Below are positions 60,301-63,105 of a stretch of 64,000 nucleotides of DNA, in pieces. This stretch comes from Tubiluchus corallicola. Taxonomy: Eukaryota > Priapulida > Priapulimorpha > Priapulimorphida > Tubiluchidae. The stretch covers positions 62,001 to 126,000 of the forward strand of contig JAQGDQ010000424.1 in NCBI GenBank assembly GCA_030141605.1. Reading direction: 5' to 3'. Within the stretch, counting starts at the first letter, position 1, and the number at the start of each line of letters is the position of its first letter. The notes beneath the pieces are model-generated. The model was not told where the DNA came from, searched no databases, and saw only the letters and a list, made by a program, of their open reading frames with translations. The translations under genes were made by a program, and so were the position numbers.

Positions 60301-61780
60301 ATTTAAATTAGCAAACAAAACGGAAAATTTCAACTCATCAAAAACAAAACTAATAATTACATATAAATCAAAAACTCAAACCAACGTAAGAAGCAAAAAA
60401 AGTCTTTAAATTGAATTTTACTAATATGGTAATTCATTGTGTTGCTTGTTTTCAGTATGGTAACGACATAGATCTGAAACCCATGGGCAGCCGTCAAATG
60501 CACAAACAATCATTTACAGTGCACAAGGGTACGGAAGCAACGGGAGATATACTCTTCATGGAGGTAAGATAGCAAATTATGAGTTATATAAATGTGAGTT
60601 ATGGCAAGAATAATTATTTCAATAATAGACTATTTCCTAAGTTTTTTGCAATTCCTGTCAAATTGACATCTAAGAGACATAATACAAGATATAATCAATA
60701 CATTGTGCCTTTGTGTAGAATCAACATAGCTAAACATTTTATAATATTTCAAGAACCAAAAGTCTTGAATGAGATTTGTCAATCTGCAAAAAATAGCAGA
60801 TCTATTACTAGGTTTAAAAAATGCTAAAAAATCAAATTTTAAGTAAGTATCAGTGAGTAATCAAAACTTCTATCAGTATCCATCCTCACAGTGGTGGCAA
60901 AACAGTGGTGTTATCTTAATCAAGTTATCCTAATTTTACATAATATTAACAAATAATAGTCTTTTATCTTTTATACCATCTCATATATGAACTTCATTCA
61001 TTATATCATTCCATTCTGTAGCACCAATGTTTTCTTTATCACACGATTCACTTCAAATTTTCAGATAATTTTCATTACTTTTTTTTCTTTCACTATGAAG
61101 GACAATCTAACAAGCCCTGCTTTTTGATTGCCCGCAACACATTTACATTTGTATATAGGTGAACAGTGTTTGAGGCTTTTCTAGTGCAGAAACAATAAAA
61201 CTTATTTGTATCATGTTTATTGTAGGCCCTTTGACTAGATATTGTACATGAAACCATTGTAAATGTGTAATGTGAAATAAATGACTTATGAGTTATGACT
61301 AAGAGAATGTTTTAAATTGTTCAGAATTGGTCAGGAGCTCAAGTGCCCATCTAGCATCACTTACACGGATAATGAAGTTAGTGTTTGTGAATTTTGTTGG
61401 ATGAATTTGCAAAAGGAACTGATCGAATTGCAACGTTTTCGAAACCAAAGCTGTGCTGACCATTCCTGACCATAAGATTTATTTCCATGTTTACTTTTGG
61501 TACCTGATTTAATCAATAAAAAGTCTTACATGGAGAAATCGAAAAAGGACAGCGTTTCAGCCTTTGTTTTTTAAACTTTTTGTCTTTTTTAATTTAGTTT
61601 TTTCGGTGTTTTTAGGTATGTGATGATGCAATCATACTACGCAGTATCTCCGGACTTATCACGGAACGCTGGTGGTATGAGCGACTAGTCAATATAACTT
61701 TTAGTCCAAAAACAAAGGTGCTATGCTTGTGGCGACGTCAGGGCGGGGAGACTAAACTTGACAAGTTCTACACGAAAAAG
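12283..61780 (+). CDS. MADD: MADD / Rab3-GEP (DENN domain protein), partial gene, 23 internal exons
   Basis: Product: a cytoplasmic DENN-family guanine-nucleotide exchange factor for Rab3 and Rab27 that also carries a death-domain-like region linked to TNF receptor signalling (family knowledge). The joined exons give 1534 codons with no stop. The order is central DENN (residues about 1-82), downstream DENN (83-270), Ser/Pro-rich linker (290-600), conserved helical block (602-787), a low-complexity exon with 11-mer repeats (787-1128), Pro-rich linker (1129-1331), death-domain-like block (1331-1443) and PH-like domain (1444-1534). Anchors that match the family include [70 protein letters not shown] and [10 protein letters not shown]. 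All 22 junctions are GT-AG and phase-compatible. Both ends are missing: upstream DENN exons before the window and the final exons after it. Confidence 0.95.
12745..13425. repeat. About 184-bp tandem repeat carrying a MITE-like terminus
   Basis: TAGTTATCACCCGTAATTCT starts at 12756, 12940, 13123 and 13293 (spacing 184, 183, 170). Units share GAATTCGAACTAAAAAAACT followed by a C-rich CCTCCCCCCTAG. This resembles the end of the TTCGAA-rich MITE at 61821-62188. Confidence 0.88.
13978..14091 (+). CDS. MADD: MADD exon 2 (end of central DENN)
   Basis: 114 nt, phase 0 to 0, 38 codons. The acceptor is TTTCACTAG. It encodes [20 protein letters not shown] followed by a segment ending VVDLDSNK, which joins directly to the EQ at the end of exon 1 as in other MADD proteins. 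The donor is AAG|GTAGGT. A 47-bp minisatellite starts only ten bases into the following intron. Confidence 0.95.
14101..15413. repeat. 47-bp minisatellite starting 10 bp after exon 2
   Basis: About 28 units of 47 bp contain ATCGCCATGGAGATGAATAT and CTTCTATGCATTGCATCTGA. They start at the tenth base of the intron after exon 2. Variants (AACACATCG, AATGCATTG, GAATTTC) recur in ordered blocks, suggesting higher-order duplication. Confidence 0.95.
15593..15825. repeat. 34-bp array pairing GC boxes with CRE-like sites
   Basis: Seven units with CCGCCC at 15593, 15627, 15661, 15695 and then every 33-34 bp. Each is followed by CTTGATGACGTCAC or a one-base variant. Each unit therefore carries an Sp/KLF-type GC box and a CRE/ATF-type TGACGT core. 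Located in the intron between exons 2 and 3. Confidence 0.9.
16077..16147. repeat. ATT/TTA trinucleotide-rich microsatellite
   Basis: Imperfect TATTATTACTATTA-type run. Confidence 0.8.
16171..16310. repeat. 46-47 bp tandem repeat, 3 copies
   Basis: CAGCAAA(C/T)TCGCAAATGTGAG occurs at 16177, 16223 and 16270. No function seen. Confidence 0.85.
16311..17560. other. Intron 2 remainder
   Basis: AT-rich intron with no recognised element apart from a short ATATATACATATATA segment near 17163. Short minus-strand frames lack conservation signs. Confidence 0.5.
17560..17650 (-). mobile_element. tRNA-like SINE head or tRNA pseudogene
   Basis: The minus strand reads GTAGCTCAATGGTAGTGTGC (A box) and, 25 bases on, CACGGGTTCAACTCCTG (B box). 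The T stem has a mismatch and the acceptor stem does not close, so a functional tRNA is unlikely. Confidence 0.55.
17746..18000 (+). CDS. MADD: MADD exon 3 (downstream DENN)
   Basis: 255 nt, phase 0 to 0, 85 codons. Acceptor TTTTTTTTCAG, donor CCATG|GTAAGT. It encodes a segment with LPELPDPEG, then [10 protein letters not shown], and ends with [14 protein letters not shown] and ATRVAM. These are near-invariant MADD stretches at the cDENN to dDENN transition. The open frame continues upstream of the acceptor into an intronic tRNA-like repeat, so the acceptor and not the longer ORF sets the start. Confidence 0.95.
18086..18692 (-). mobile_element. piggyBac-like TTAA MITE, copy 1
   Basis: TTAA at 18082-18085 and 18693-18696 flank CCCTTTCACTACG ... 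GTGGTGAAAGGG. It is reversed relative to copies at 30207-30712 and 46196-46827. It contains a CA/ACGC microsatellite (18237-18310). TTAA target plus CCC-starting TIRs fits the piggyBac style; no transposase is present. Confidence 0.82.
18697..19297. other. Intron 3 sequence
   Basis: AT-rich; no gene or clear element recognised. Confidence 0.5.
19298..20385 (-). mobile_element. Family K element, copy 3 (reversed), interrupted by a hAT MITE
   Basis: It ends CCTGCTTTCCTTTAA and shares interior blocks with copy 2 (ACACGTGCAACACGCTCGTGG, GTTGAAAATGATGTTAGTTT, each up to 20 bases considered). The 5' end is truncated near 19298. The hAT-like element 19344-19842 with its 8-bp duplication is inserted within it. 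Confidence 0.75.
19344..19842. mobile_element. hAT-like MITE with perfect 8-bp target duplication
   Basis: TIRs are CAGGGGTGTGCAAATT and AATTTGCACACCCCTG. GTTTATGT occurs at 19336-19343 and again at 19843-19850. 499 bp, with subterminal GCGGCCCGCGGG. No transposase ORF. The TSD makes the hAT assignment secure. Confidence 0.92.
20850..20930. repeat. Hairpin resembling a CR1-type LINE 3' tail
   Basis: GGGCAGGAGACTAGATGACC and GGTCCTTCCCTGCC form an imperfect inverted repeat like the 3'-UTR hairpin of CR1-type LINEs. No adjoining ORF. Tentative. Confidence 0.3.
21243..21718. mobile_element. hAT-like MITE (CAGGGATGAGAATT termini)
   Basis: It begins CAGGGATGAGAATT and ends AATTCTCATCCCTG; flanks show an imperfect GCAGTT(T)CAG duplication. 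Its core (21331-21540) is also present, inverted, inside a different element at 40169-40608. Confidence 0.78.
21719..22735. other. Intron 3 sequence
   Basis: No recognised element except a short AT repeat at 22604-22620. Confidence 0.5.
22735..23010 (+). pseudogene. Non-LTR retrotransposon ORF2 C-terminal fragment
   Basis: An open frame from about 22741 reads [20 protein letters not shown] and later [27 protein letters not shown]-x-SE-W, F-RR-LR and LRWLGH-R-P are typical of the region after the reverse transcriptase domain in non-LTR elements. It has no RT domain and no start; an isolated 5'-truncated remnant. Confidence 0.75.
23268..23493 (+). CDS. MADD: MADD exon 4 (downstream DENN)
   Basis: 226 nt, phase 0 in and phase 1 out. 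Acceptor CATTTTCAG, donor ATACAG|GTACGT. It encodes [13 protein letters not shown], then [17 protein letters not shown] and a segment ending [10 protein letters not shown]. An open frame runs past the donor for 77 nt, but the phase-1 junction to exon 5 ([17 protein letters not shown]) fits the family exactly. A 27-bp minisatellite follows in the intron. Confidence 0.95.
23567..24838. repeat. 27-bp minisatellite in intron 4
   Basis: About 47 units of TGGTTTGTATATCTGTTTTG plus TGGCACA. The unit is a multiple of three with no stop in several frames, giving long Met-Val-Cys-Ile-Ser-Val-Leu-Trp-His frames and minus-strand Asn-Arg-Tyr-Thr frames that are not genes. It starts about 70 bp after the exon 4 donor. 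GGTACGTGG, as in the donor, occurs in a unit near 23747. Confidence 0.95.
24842..25275 (+). repeat. Dispersed repeat, family P, copy 1
   Basis: It shares collinear segments with 48260-48535 (CTATATATTTAGCAT, GACCAAAATTTTTGGTCAT-like, CGGTTTTG..TGCAAGCACACA) and, for its 3' half, with 39790-39935 (GGACTACAGTTTTTGG-like, AAAGAGAAAGTG.ACAATGACC). No intact ORF. Confidence 0.65.
25276..26386. other. Intron 4 sequence
   Basis: No recognised element; AT-rich. Confidence 0.5.
26387..26950 (+). mobile_element. Family K element, copy 4
   Basis: It starts TAAAGGAAGACAGGATG and ends GGGTCCAGTTTTGCTTTA, with the same interior order as copies 1 and 5. Short open frames on either strand are not conserved between copies. 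Confidence 0.78.
27151..27294 (+). CDS. MADD: MADD exon 5 (end of downstream DENN)
   Basis: 144 nt, phase 1 to 1. Acceptor TTGATCACAG, donor ATACAG|GTGAAA. It encodes [18 protein letters not shown] and then a more variable tail ending [18 protein letters not shown] is diagnostic of MADD and marks the end of the DENN module. A 32-bp minisatellite starts about 150 bases downstream. Confidence 0.93.
27450..29335. repeat. 32-bp minisatellite in intron 5
   Basis: About 59 units of ATTGTCTGTGAAGTGAGATA plus GCTAATTGCCTC. Two linked variants dominate: GTGAAG...AGCTAATT and GTAAAG...AACTAGTT. Each unit contains AAGTGAGAT, close to a 5' splice site. The array fills most of intron 5. Confidence 0.95.
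29526..29636 (+). CDS. MADD: MADD exon 6 (acidic/Ser-rich linker)
   Basis: 111 nt, phase 1 to 1. Acceptor GCTCTAG, donor GCCAG|GTAATT. It encodes [20 protein letters not shown] and [17 protein letters not shown]. The Ser-Ser-Ser-Tyr-Ser-Ser-Leu then Asp-Phe-Val motif and the NGETP-like end match the short conserved island just after the DENN domain in animal MADD proteins. Confidence 0.93.
29858..30130 (+). mobile_element. Possible tRNA-derived SINE
   Basis: TATAGCTAAGTGGTCAGCGTGC is A-box-like (quoted part TAGCTAAGTGGTCAGC). No good B box is seen at the right distance. The 3' part (30025-30115) is shared with 11275-11370. Weakly supported. Confidence 0.42.
30207..30712 (+). mobile_element. 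piggyBac-like TTAA MITE, copy 2
   Basis: TTAA at 30203-30206 and 30713-30716 flank CCCTTTCACTACGG ... TTGAAAGGG. The interior GT microsatellite is at 30612-30675. The 103-residue open frame inside is also seen, diverged, in copy 3 and is a repeat shadow. Confidence 0.85.
30830..31086 (+). CDS. MADD: MADD exon 7 (Ser/Pro-rich linker)
   Basis: 257 nt, phase 1 in and phase 0 out. Acceptor TTCTTACAG, donor CGC|GTAAGT. The encoded segment is Ser/Pro-rich ([20 protein letters not shown]) and ends in an ordered-looking stretch, [20 protein letters not shown]. It is exon 7 by phase and position. The sequence is only loosely conserved in the family, as expected for a linker. GC content is clearly higher than in the flanking introns. 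Confidence 0.85.
31551..32099 (+). mobile_element. Diverged family K-like element
   Basis: It starts AGGAAAACCGGATGATTG and ends GTCTGGTTTTCCTTTAA. It shares the order of AATTAATTAAC-type, CATCAGAAACTAAC and GCACGTTTGCG-like blocks with family K but is much diverged. Confidence 0.6.
32100..33147. other. Intron 7 sequence
   Basis: A short CAG run at 32776-32788; otherwise AT-rich with no recognised element. Confidence 0.5.
33148..33284 (+). CDS. MADD: MADD exon 8 (Ser-rich linker)
   Basis: 137 nt, phase 0 in and phase 2 out. Acceptor TTTCTTGCAG, donor TCCGG|GTGAGT. It encodes [20 protein letters not shown] and continues to a Ser-rich end (TDTSLGRS-G). The phase-2 end matches the phase-2 start of exon 9 and restores a Gly codon. 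It has no recognisable domain. The call rests on splice sites, phase, codon-like base composition and position. Confidence 0.82.
33397..33946 (+). mobile_element. Family K element, copy 5 (3' end lost)
   Basis: It starts TTAAAGGAAGACAGGATG and follows copy 4 closely (CATCACAAACTAACATAATT, CAAAGGCATCAATAACATTC). It diverges after AATTCTTTCGCGTAA near 33946 and lacks the 3' terminus. Confidence 0.75.
34765..35508 (+). repeat. 60-bp array that encodes an open 20-residue repeat
   Basis: About 11 units of 60 bp contain GCTGAAGCTGAGTCAGTTGC and CACACAGTAAATCAGCTAGC. One frame stays open from 34765 to a TAA at 35506 (repeat [20 protein letters not shown]). A second frame ([20 protein letters not shown]) is also open almost throughout. 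It lies between exons 8 and 9, whose phase-2 junction is incompatible with the nearest acceptor (TTTAG at 34771). It is most likely an intronic minisatellite. Confidence 0.85.
35509..36136. other. Intron 8 end
   Basis: No element recognised. Confidence 0.5.
36137..36366 (+). CDS. MADD: MADD exon 9 (linker)
   Basis: 230 nt, phase 2 in and phase 1 out. Acceptor TTTTTCCACATAG, donor GGTG|GTGAGT. The translation begins [20 protein letters not shown], passes through a Pro-rich stretch and ends [20 protein letters not shown]. The GIMS segment resembles the small GIMSF island seen in vertebrate MADD. The exon is GC-rich against AT-rich introns. Confidence 0.85.
36885..37195. repeat. 50-bp tandem repeat, about 6 copies
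   Basis: ATGTTGTAATACAAATTCTC and TGGTATGCTGGGTGGTAAAC alternate with 50-bp spacing (36901, 36951 and so on), decaying after 37150. Confidence 0.88.
37622..38214. mobile_element. hAT-like MITE (CAGTGGCGGCTCG termini)
   Basis: Inverted ends CAGTGGCGGCTCG and CGAGCCGCCACTG, 593 bp, no transposase. I could not see a clean 8-bp duplication. Similar TIRs are widespread in animal hAT MITEs (general knowledge). Confidence 0.75.
38330..38528 (+). CDS. MADD: MADD exon 10 (basic linker)
   Basis: 199 nt, phase 1 in and phase 2 out. Acceptor ATTGCTTTTAG, donor CAAAG|GTTTGA (a weak donor). It encodes a basic, Pro/Arg-rich segment, [19 protein letters not shown] then ...[20 protein letters not shown]. 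The phase-2 end joins exon 11 ([11 protein letters not shown]), directly upstream of the conserved FLKEV block. Low family conservation. Confidence 0.82.
38734..38945 (+). mobile_element. TTAA-ended MITE fragment, family G
   Basis: TTAAAGGACAAGAAAACGGG and following blocks (TTCAGAAAA.TT, AAGAATTATA, TTTGTTTTCATTTTAAAT, CGCCGCCAT) are shared with the complete copy at 53381-53845. The 3' end is not identifiable here. Confidence 0.65.
38946..39780. other. Intron 10 sequence
   Basis: No recognised element; an AT-rich repeat-like background. Confidence 0.5.
39780..39935 (+). repeat. Dispersed repeat, family P fragment
   Basis: AAGATTTGTTGCCAGTATAA, GTGGAGTACAGTTTTTGG and AAGAGAAAGTGTACAATGAC match the 3' half of 24842-25275 with substitutions. 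Confidence 0.62.
40169..40608. mobile_element. TA-flanked MITE (CTCATATCTCGG termini) with a core shared with another element
   Basis: CTCTCATATCTCGGTTT at the start and AAAACCGAGATATGAGTG at the end, with TA on both sides (40167-40168 and 40609-40610). The core, 40302-40516, is the reverse complement of 21331-21540. Confidence 0.78.
40927..41116 (+). CDS. MADD: MADD exon 11 (conserved FLKEV/GQGVGWL block)
   Basis: 190 nt, phase 2 in and phase 0 out. Acceptor TGTATTTCAG. It encodes [20 protein letters not shown], then [20 protein letters not shown] and a segment ending [23 protein letters not shown] is one of the strongest MADD signatures outside the DENN domain. The last 21 nt plus the donor GTG|GTGAGT are unit 1 of a 45-bp tandem array that fills the next 0.87 kb of intron. 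Reading past the first donor meets a TGA two codons later. Confidence 0.96.
41096..41980. repeat. 45-bp array derived from the exon 11 splice donor junction
   Basis: 20 units at exact 45-bp spacing (TTTCAT at 41101, 41146 ... 41956). Unit 1 is the last 21 nt of exon 11 plus its donor. Each later unit repeats GATTTCATTGAATGTGTG|GT. 19 of the 20 keep a GT: mostly GTGAGT, one GTAAGT near 41432. The last unit has GCGAGT. Long minus-strand frames through it are artefacts. Confidence 0.97.
41981..42830. other. Intron 11 remainder
   Basis: AT-rich, no element recognised. Confidence 0.5.
42831..42944 (+). CDS. MADD: MADD exon 12 (conserved helical block)
   Basis: 114 nt, phase 0 to 0, 38 codons. 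Acceptor TGTCTTACAG, donor TCAG|GTAAGT. It encodes [20 protein letters not shown], then [18 protein letters not shown]. The KGML...LE.SYA..GLGGMAS-type pattern is conserved in MADD and follows exon 11 as expected. Confidence 0.95.
42945..43597. other. Intron 12 first part
   Basis: A TATTAT/TATATTA-rich patch at 43250-43315; otherwise nothing recognised. Confidence 0.5.
43598..43667. repeat. AT microsatellite and short duplications
   Basis: ATATATATATATACAG-type runs and CAGTGTTCCGTATACAGTAT repeated twice, directly before the MITE copy at 43668. Confidence 0.8.
43668..44110. mobile_element. TA-flanked MITE, copy 2 (3' truncated)
   Basis: It begins CAGGGTTCCCTCGCTAC and stays collinear with 1212-1793 (GTTTTTGCGGTACCCCGTCT, GGCGGATGAATACACACC) until AAAGGTACATGTACAGTAAG near 44100, then diverges. 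No 3' TIR. Confidence 0.8.
44297..44404 (+). CDS. MADD: MADD exon 13
   Basis: 108 nt, phase 0 to 0. Acceptor TTTACCTAG, donor CCCAG|GTGAGT. It begins [13 protein letters not shown], matching the LLEIAQTHYY-type helix that follows GGMAS in other MADD proteins. It then turns into a Ser/Gly stretch ([19 protein letters not shown]). Confidence 0.92.
44447..44795 (+). mobile_element. TTCGAA-rich hAT-like MITE remnant
   Basis: It is collinear with 58918-59310: GGGCATCGAG, TTCGATTC, then ACATACGTTCTTTATCGTTA, CAATATGCATGATCTTTGCG, and a TTCGAATT-rich end. Termini are decayed. It ends about ten bases before the exon 14 acceptor. Confidence 0.7.
44804..44839 (+). CDS. MADD: MADD exon 14, candidate cassette microexon
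   Basis: 36 nt, phase 0 to 0, encoding [12 protein letters not shown]. Acceptor TTTCTGATAG, donor TCCAAG|GTAAAC. Both neighbouring exons also meet in phase 0, so this piece could be included or skipped without changing the frame. It sits just after the end of a TTCGAA-rich MITE remnant, so the acceptor region may be partly transposon-derived. The exon is inferred from splice signals, open frame and position only. Confidence 0.55.
44840..45480. other. Intron 14 first part
   Basis: No recognised element. Confidence 0.5.
45482..45849. mobile_element. TA-flanked MITE, copy 3 (internally deleted)
   Basis: It starts CGGTGTTCCCTCGC and ends GTGAGGGAACACTG with TA on both sides. It is 368 bp because part of the interior of copy 1 is missing. 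Confidence 0.85.
46196..46827 (+). mobile_element. piggyBac-like TTAA MITE, copy 3
   Basis: CCCTTTCACTACTGAAGG at the start and TACGTAGTGAAAGGG at the end. The right flank is TTAA and the left flank is TTAG (one substitution). The interior GT/GCGT microsatellite is at 46598-46675. Confidence 0.85.
46905..47010 (+). CDS. MADD: MADD exon 15 (LDTRSLKEE block)
   Basis: 106 nt, phase 0 in and phase 1 out. Acceptor TTTTTTCTGCAG, donor TTTGG|GTAATT. It encodes [20 protein letters not shown] and [24 protein letters not shown] is a conserved MADD motif, which makes this exon secure despite its small size. Confidence 0.93.
47840..48535 (+). repeat. Dispersed repeat, family P, copy 2
   Basis: The part 47870-48190 is repeated in reverse complement at 58040-58300 (for example GCAACCGCACAAATGTTGG against CCAATATCTGTGCGATTGC). 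The part 48260-48535 matches 24842-25100. Confidence 0.68.
49031..49230. repeat. 91-92 bp tandem repeat, 2+ copies
   Basis: GGTTTTCCGAAGTGTCTAAA at 49032 and again at 49124, with a partial third copy at 49215. Confidence 0.88.
49486..49772. mobile_element. TA-flanked MITE (AGTAAGTCCTCGC termini), copy 1
   Basis: CAATAAGTCCTCGCTTAACG at the start and AGTGAGGACTTACTG at the end, with TA on both sides. Rich in AACG/GTCGTTAA, as in mariner/pogo-like MITEs. Nested in 47515-49866. Confidence 0.82.
49944..50969 (+). CDS. MADD: MADD exon 16, very large low-complexity exon with 11-residue repeats
   Basis: 1026 nt, phase 1 to 1, by far the longest exon. Acceptor TATTTGCCAAG (weak pyrimidine tract), donor CAGGG|GTATGT. 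It starts [20 protein letters not shown]. Residues about 20-118 of the exon are nine successive 11-mers of the type [11 protein letters not shown], with hydrophobic residues at positions 2, 6 and 9 and Arg at 11. Next comes a long acidic, Ser/Asp/Glu-rich stretch. At 50737-50960 it ends in about four looser repeats around (A/S)D(A/T)(A/V)PQ(S/T)E(A/C)L. The 5' and 3' phases fit exons 15 and 17. The function of the repeats is not known to me; a membrane- or lipid-binding amphipathic helix is an inference. Confidence 0.87.
50970..53003. other. Intron 16, mostly unique sequence
   Basis: About 2 kb of AT-rich intron without recognised transposons or arrays, unusual for this window. 51000-51160 is more GC-rich. 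Short open frames lack support. Confidence 0.5.
53004..53181 (+). CDS. MADD: MADD exon 17 (proline-rich)
   Basis: 178 nt, phase 1 in and phase 2 out. Acceptor TGTCCTGTTTTAG, donor GCCAG|GTAAAG. It encodes [20 protein letters not shown] followed by a Pro-rich run ([14 protein letters not shown]) that could be an SH3/WW-type ligand, and ends PSAEPIAR. High GC compared with the flanks. It is identified by phase and context, not by conservation. Confidence 0.83.
53381..53845. mobile_element. TTAA-ended MITE, family G, complete copy
   Basis: TTAAAGGACAAGAAAAGGCC at the start and CCATTTTCTTGTCCTTTAA at the end. TTAA lies at each edge (53381-53384 and 53842-53845). A second, partial copy is at 38734. 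The 66-residue frame inside (GC-rich, 53550-53750) is not supported as a gene. Confidence 0.8.
53903..54575. mobile_element. TA-flanked MITE (AGTAAGTCCTCGC termini), copy 2
   Basis: TAGTAAGTCCTCGCTTAGCG at the start and GGGATGACTTACTG at the end, with TA flanks. It is related to 49486-49772 with a longer interior. Confidence 0.8.
54704..54836 (+). CDS. MADD: MADD exon 18 (short helical segment)
   Basis: 133 nt, phase 2 in and phase 0 out. Acceptor GTTTTTACAG, donor TCTCAG|GTAAAC. It encodes [20 protein letters not shown] then [20 protein letters not shown], which looks strongly helical and possibly coiled-coil. A 33-bp unit is tandemly repeated immediately after the donor (54846-54912). Confidence 0.83.
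54846..54912. repeat. 33-bp tandem repeat next to exon 18 donor
   Basis: GAAGCTGATTTATGATCTGA-type units with TGTTGAAGAGG/TGTTGCAGAGG, about two copies, beginning within 10 bp of the exon 18 5' splice site. Confidence 0.85.
54913..55742. other. Intron 18 remainder
   Basis: No recognised element. Confidence 0.5.
55743..55868 (+). CDS. MADD: MADD exon 19 (Ser-rich linker)
   Basis: 126 nt, phase 0 to 0, 42 codons. Acceptor TTACCGATTTAG, donor TCAGAG|GTAACT. It encodes [20 protein letters not shown] and [20 protein letters not shown]. It has no domain. Support comes from clean splice sites and phase; as a phase 0-0 exon it could be skipped in frame. Confidence 0.8.
55960..56105 (+). mobile_element. 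tRNA-derived SINE
   Basis: AGTCTAGTGGTAACACG (A box) and GTGAGTTCGATACAG (B box) at tRNA spacing. A body with GGTACCTGCTGTTGCC and CCTGACACATGG follows, resembling the SINE bodies at 2515 and 8885. Confidence 0.65.
56106..57080. other. Intron 19 remainder
   Basis: AT-rich, no element recognised. Confidence 0.5.
57081..57249 (+). CDS. MADD: MADD exon 20, with two in-frame donors
   Basis: 169 nt, phase 0 in and phase 1 out. Acceptor TATTTTCTAG, donor GTAG|GTAAGT at 57250. It ends in [10 protein letters not shown], matching the RVYLYEGLLG-type motif just before the death-domain block of vertebrate MADD, which supports the distal donor. A second donor, ACAG|GTAGAC at 57220, lies exactly 30 nt upstream in the same phase. 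Its use would remove ten residues including that motif. Confidence 0.88.
57250..58035. other. Intron 20 first part
   Basis: No element recognised. Confidence 0.5.
58036..58365 (-). repeat. Dispersed repeat, family P, copy 3 (inverted)
   Basis: Reverse complement of about 47870-48210 (GCCATCTACTGGATTTAAAC, CAATGGCTGATTTTCTCAAG), followed by a GACTTACGGACGATTTTGCT-like segment shared with 25060-25100. Confidence 0.65.
58529..58866 (+). CDS. MADD: MADD exon 21 (death-domain-like block)
   Basis: 338 nt, phase 1 in and phase 0 out. Acceptor TTGTTGTACAG, donor AACCTG|GTAAGT. It encodes [20 protein letters not shown], then [16 protein letters not shown] and [39 protein letters not shown] and GKSHIGL are core MADD signatures. 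This is the conserved C-terminal region usually described as death-domain-like, reported to contact TNFR1-type receptors. It is one of the most GC-rich parts of the window. Confidence 0.97.
58918..59310 (+). mobile_element. TTCGAA-rich hAT-like MITE with 8-bp target duplication
   Basis: TIRs TGGGGGTGAGCA and TGCTCATCCCTA. GTTGTGTG lies at 58910-58917 and 59311-59318, a perfect 8-bp duplication. Related copies at 44447-44795 and 61821-62188. Confidence 0.9.
59319..60455. other. Intron 21 remainder
   Basis: AAAGT/AAAGTAAA-rich patch at 60015-60050; otherwise no element. Frames at 59605-59878 show no recognisable family. Confidence 0.5.
60456..60563 (+). CDS. MADD: MADD exon 22 (start of PH-like domain)
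   Basis: 108 nt, phase 0 to 0. Acceptor TTGTTTTCAG, donor ATGGAG|GTAAGA. It encodes [20 protein letters not shown] and [16 protein letters not shown]. The FVVHAG...GDIFFMEV-type pattern is the first strands of the C-terminal PH-like domain of MADD. Exon 23 continues with [10 protein letters not shown] exactly as in the family. Confidence 0.96.
60564..61615. other. Intron 22
   Basis: AT-rich; no transposon or gene recognised. A polyadenylation-like AATAAA at 61193 lies in an intron. Confidence 0.5.
61616..61780 (+). CDS. MADD: MADD exon 23 (PH-like domain)
   Basis: 165 nt, phase 0 to 0, 55 codons. Acceptor GGTGTTTTTAG, donor AAAAAG|GTAGGA. It encodes [20 protein letters not shown] and then [19 protein letters not shown], ending KFYTKK. 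This is the second part of the PH-like domain. The family continues beyond KFYTKK with roughly another 100 or more residues, so at least one more exon must exist past 64000. Confidence 0.97.
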
Positions 61781-61820
61781 GTAGGAGAAAGTTCTACTTC
61801 TGCTAGTCGAAGCTTGTAAC

Positions 61821-62188
61821 TAGAGGGGTGATCATTCACTACCACAAAGCGAATTCGAATCGAACTGAACGTCAGTAGTTCGTATTCGAATTGAGTTTGA
61901 CAGATTTTCGAACAAGTTTTCGAACCGGCAGTAAAAAGTGATCTCACAAAGATCATGCATATTGCTCGATTTTGTTCTGCAGTAAAACCACTGATAATTT
62001 TTTTAAAAATTGTGCACAGAAATCACAGCTAAACTGTGCTAATTGCATGACCTTTCAAATGTTTTGATGATAAAGAACGAATGCGGTTGAAGTGCTGAAT
62101 TATTCGAATCTATAGTTTTAGGTTCGAATCGATTTCGAACTAAAAAAACTCGTTTGAATCAAATGTGAACATTCGATTCTCACCCCTA
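61821..62188 (-). mobile_element. TTCGAA-rich hAT-like MITE, reversed copy
   Basis: It begins TAGAGGGGTGATCATT and ends GATTCTCACCCCTA. The interior is the reverse of 58918-59310 (AAGATCATGCATATTGCTCG, AGAACGAATGCGG). Flanking 8-mers CTTGTAAC and TTTGCGAC are only partly alike. Confidence 0.8.
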
Positions 62189-63105
62189 TTTGCGACCTTG
62201 CTGGCCATGGGCCTTATATGGAGATTAAATTTAAATTTGCGCAATTTTATTAAACTGAAAACCGTTTCTAGACCTCTTCTGAAGGCTTAGTTAATTAGGT
62301 AAACATTTCTCGAAGGCTCTAAGCACTGTAAATTCGGTTTTGTATAAAGCACATTTGTGTGTTTGAGTAACCACATGCTGTCATCTCCGCTGTCTCAAGC
62401 CATAATGTTTGGAAAAAAATCAATACATTCAACAACAAACAAAAAAGAGAGGCACTAATGAACCCAGTTGACAAAAGAACAATAGCATCTTTAAATCGGG
62501 TGTAGCCAGATTTGAACACTTTTTCACTACTAGGTGGAGCCGCCGCCTTCAATTGCTCGCTATATCAAATCGGAACAAAGTCATTCATTGCTTACGATAG
62601 CAGCGTGACGAATTTGCGCATTGCATTCAATTTCAAATCAAGAAATCGATATCATTGGCAAAAAAGCTATCCCCTCGAAAGAACAGATGGAAATGTGAAA
62701 GTTGTGCACAGACCTGCTTCTATATTAAATTACTTTTCTGTTTTCGTTTCTCAGAGATCTTGCGTTATAAACACGAGACAGTAAATTTTGACTTCCTGAT
62801 GTTCACTATTGGTGTCGAGAACAAGGATAAAATTGTTTTTATTTTTCGTTTAATGCATTAGACTGAATATTTTTATCTGAAGTTTGTTCTAGAAAAGTAT
62901 TATTAGTGTTTGATGTCCATTGTCATGTCACCTGTATATATTTGTAAATAAAAGCAATAAACAAATGAGCTAAAACATCTTGATGCACTTATTTACATTA
63001 TCACTTCATAACATACAATCTGTAAATATATAAGTGTTAGTTGACGTCACAACATGTTACAATTCAACATTTAATCTTGGGAATTTCTACCCCGACACCT
63101 ACAGT
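62189..63105. other. Intron 23 sequence, no further MADD exon seen
   Basis: I looked for the expected continuation after KFYTKK (a Cys-Arg-Glu-Leu-Tyr-Tyr-like start in the family) and found none. Frames at 62319-62861 overlap on both strands and look non-coding. Confidence 0.55.

Noticed and set aside
62319-62861. Possible final MADD exon
   Set aside because: None of the frames resembles the family's C-terminal sequence, and they overlap on both strands.
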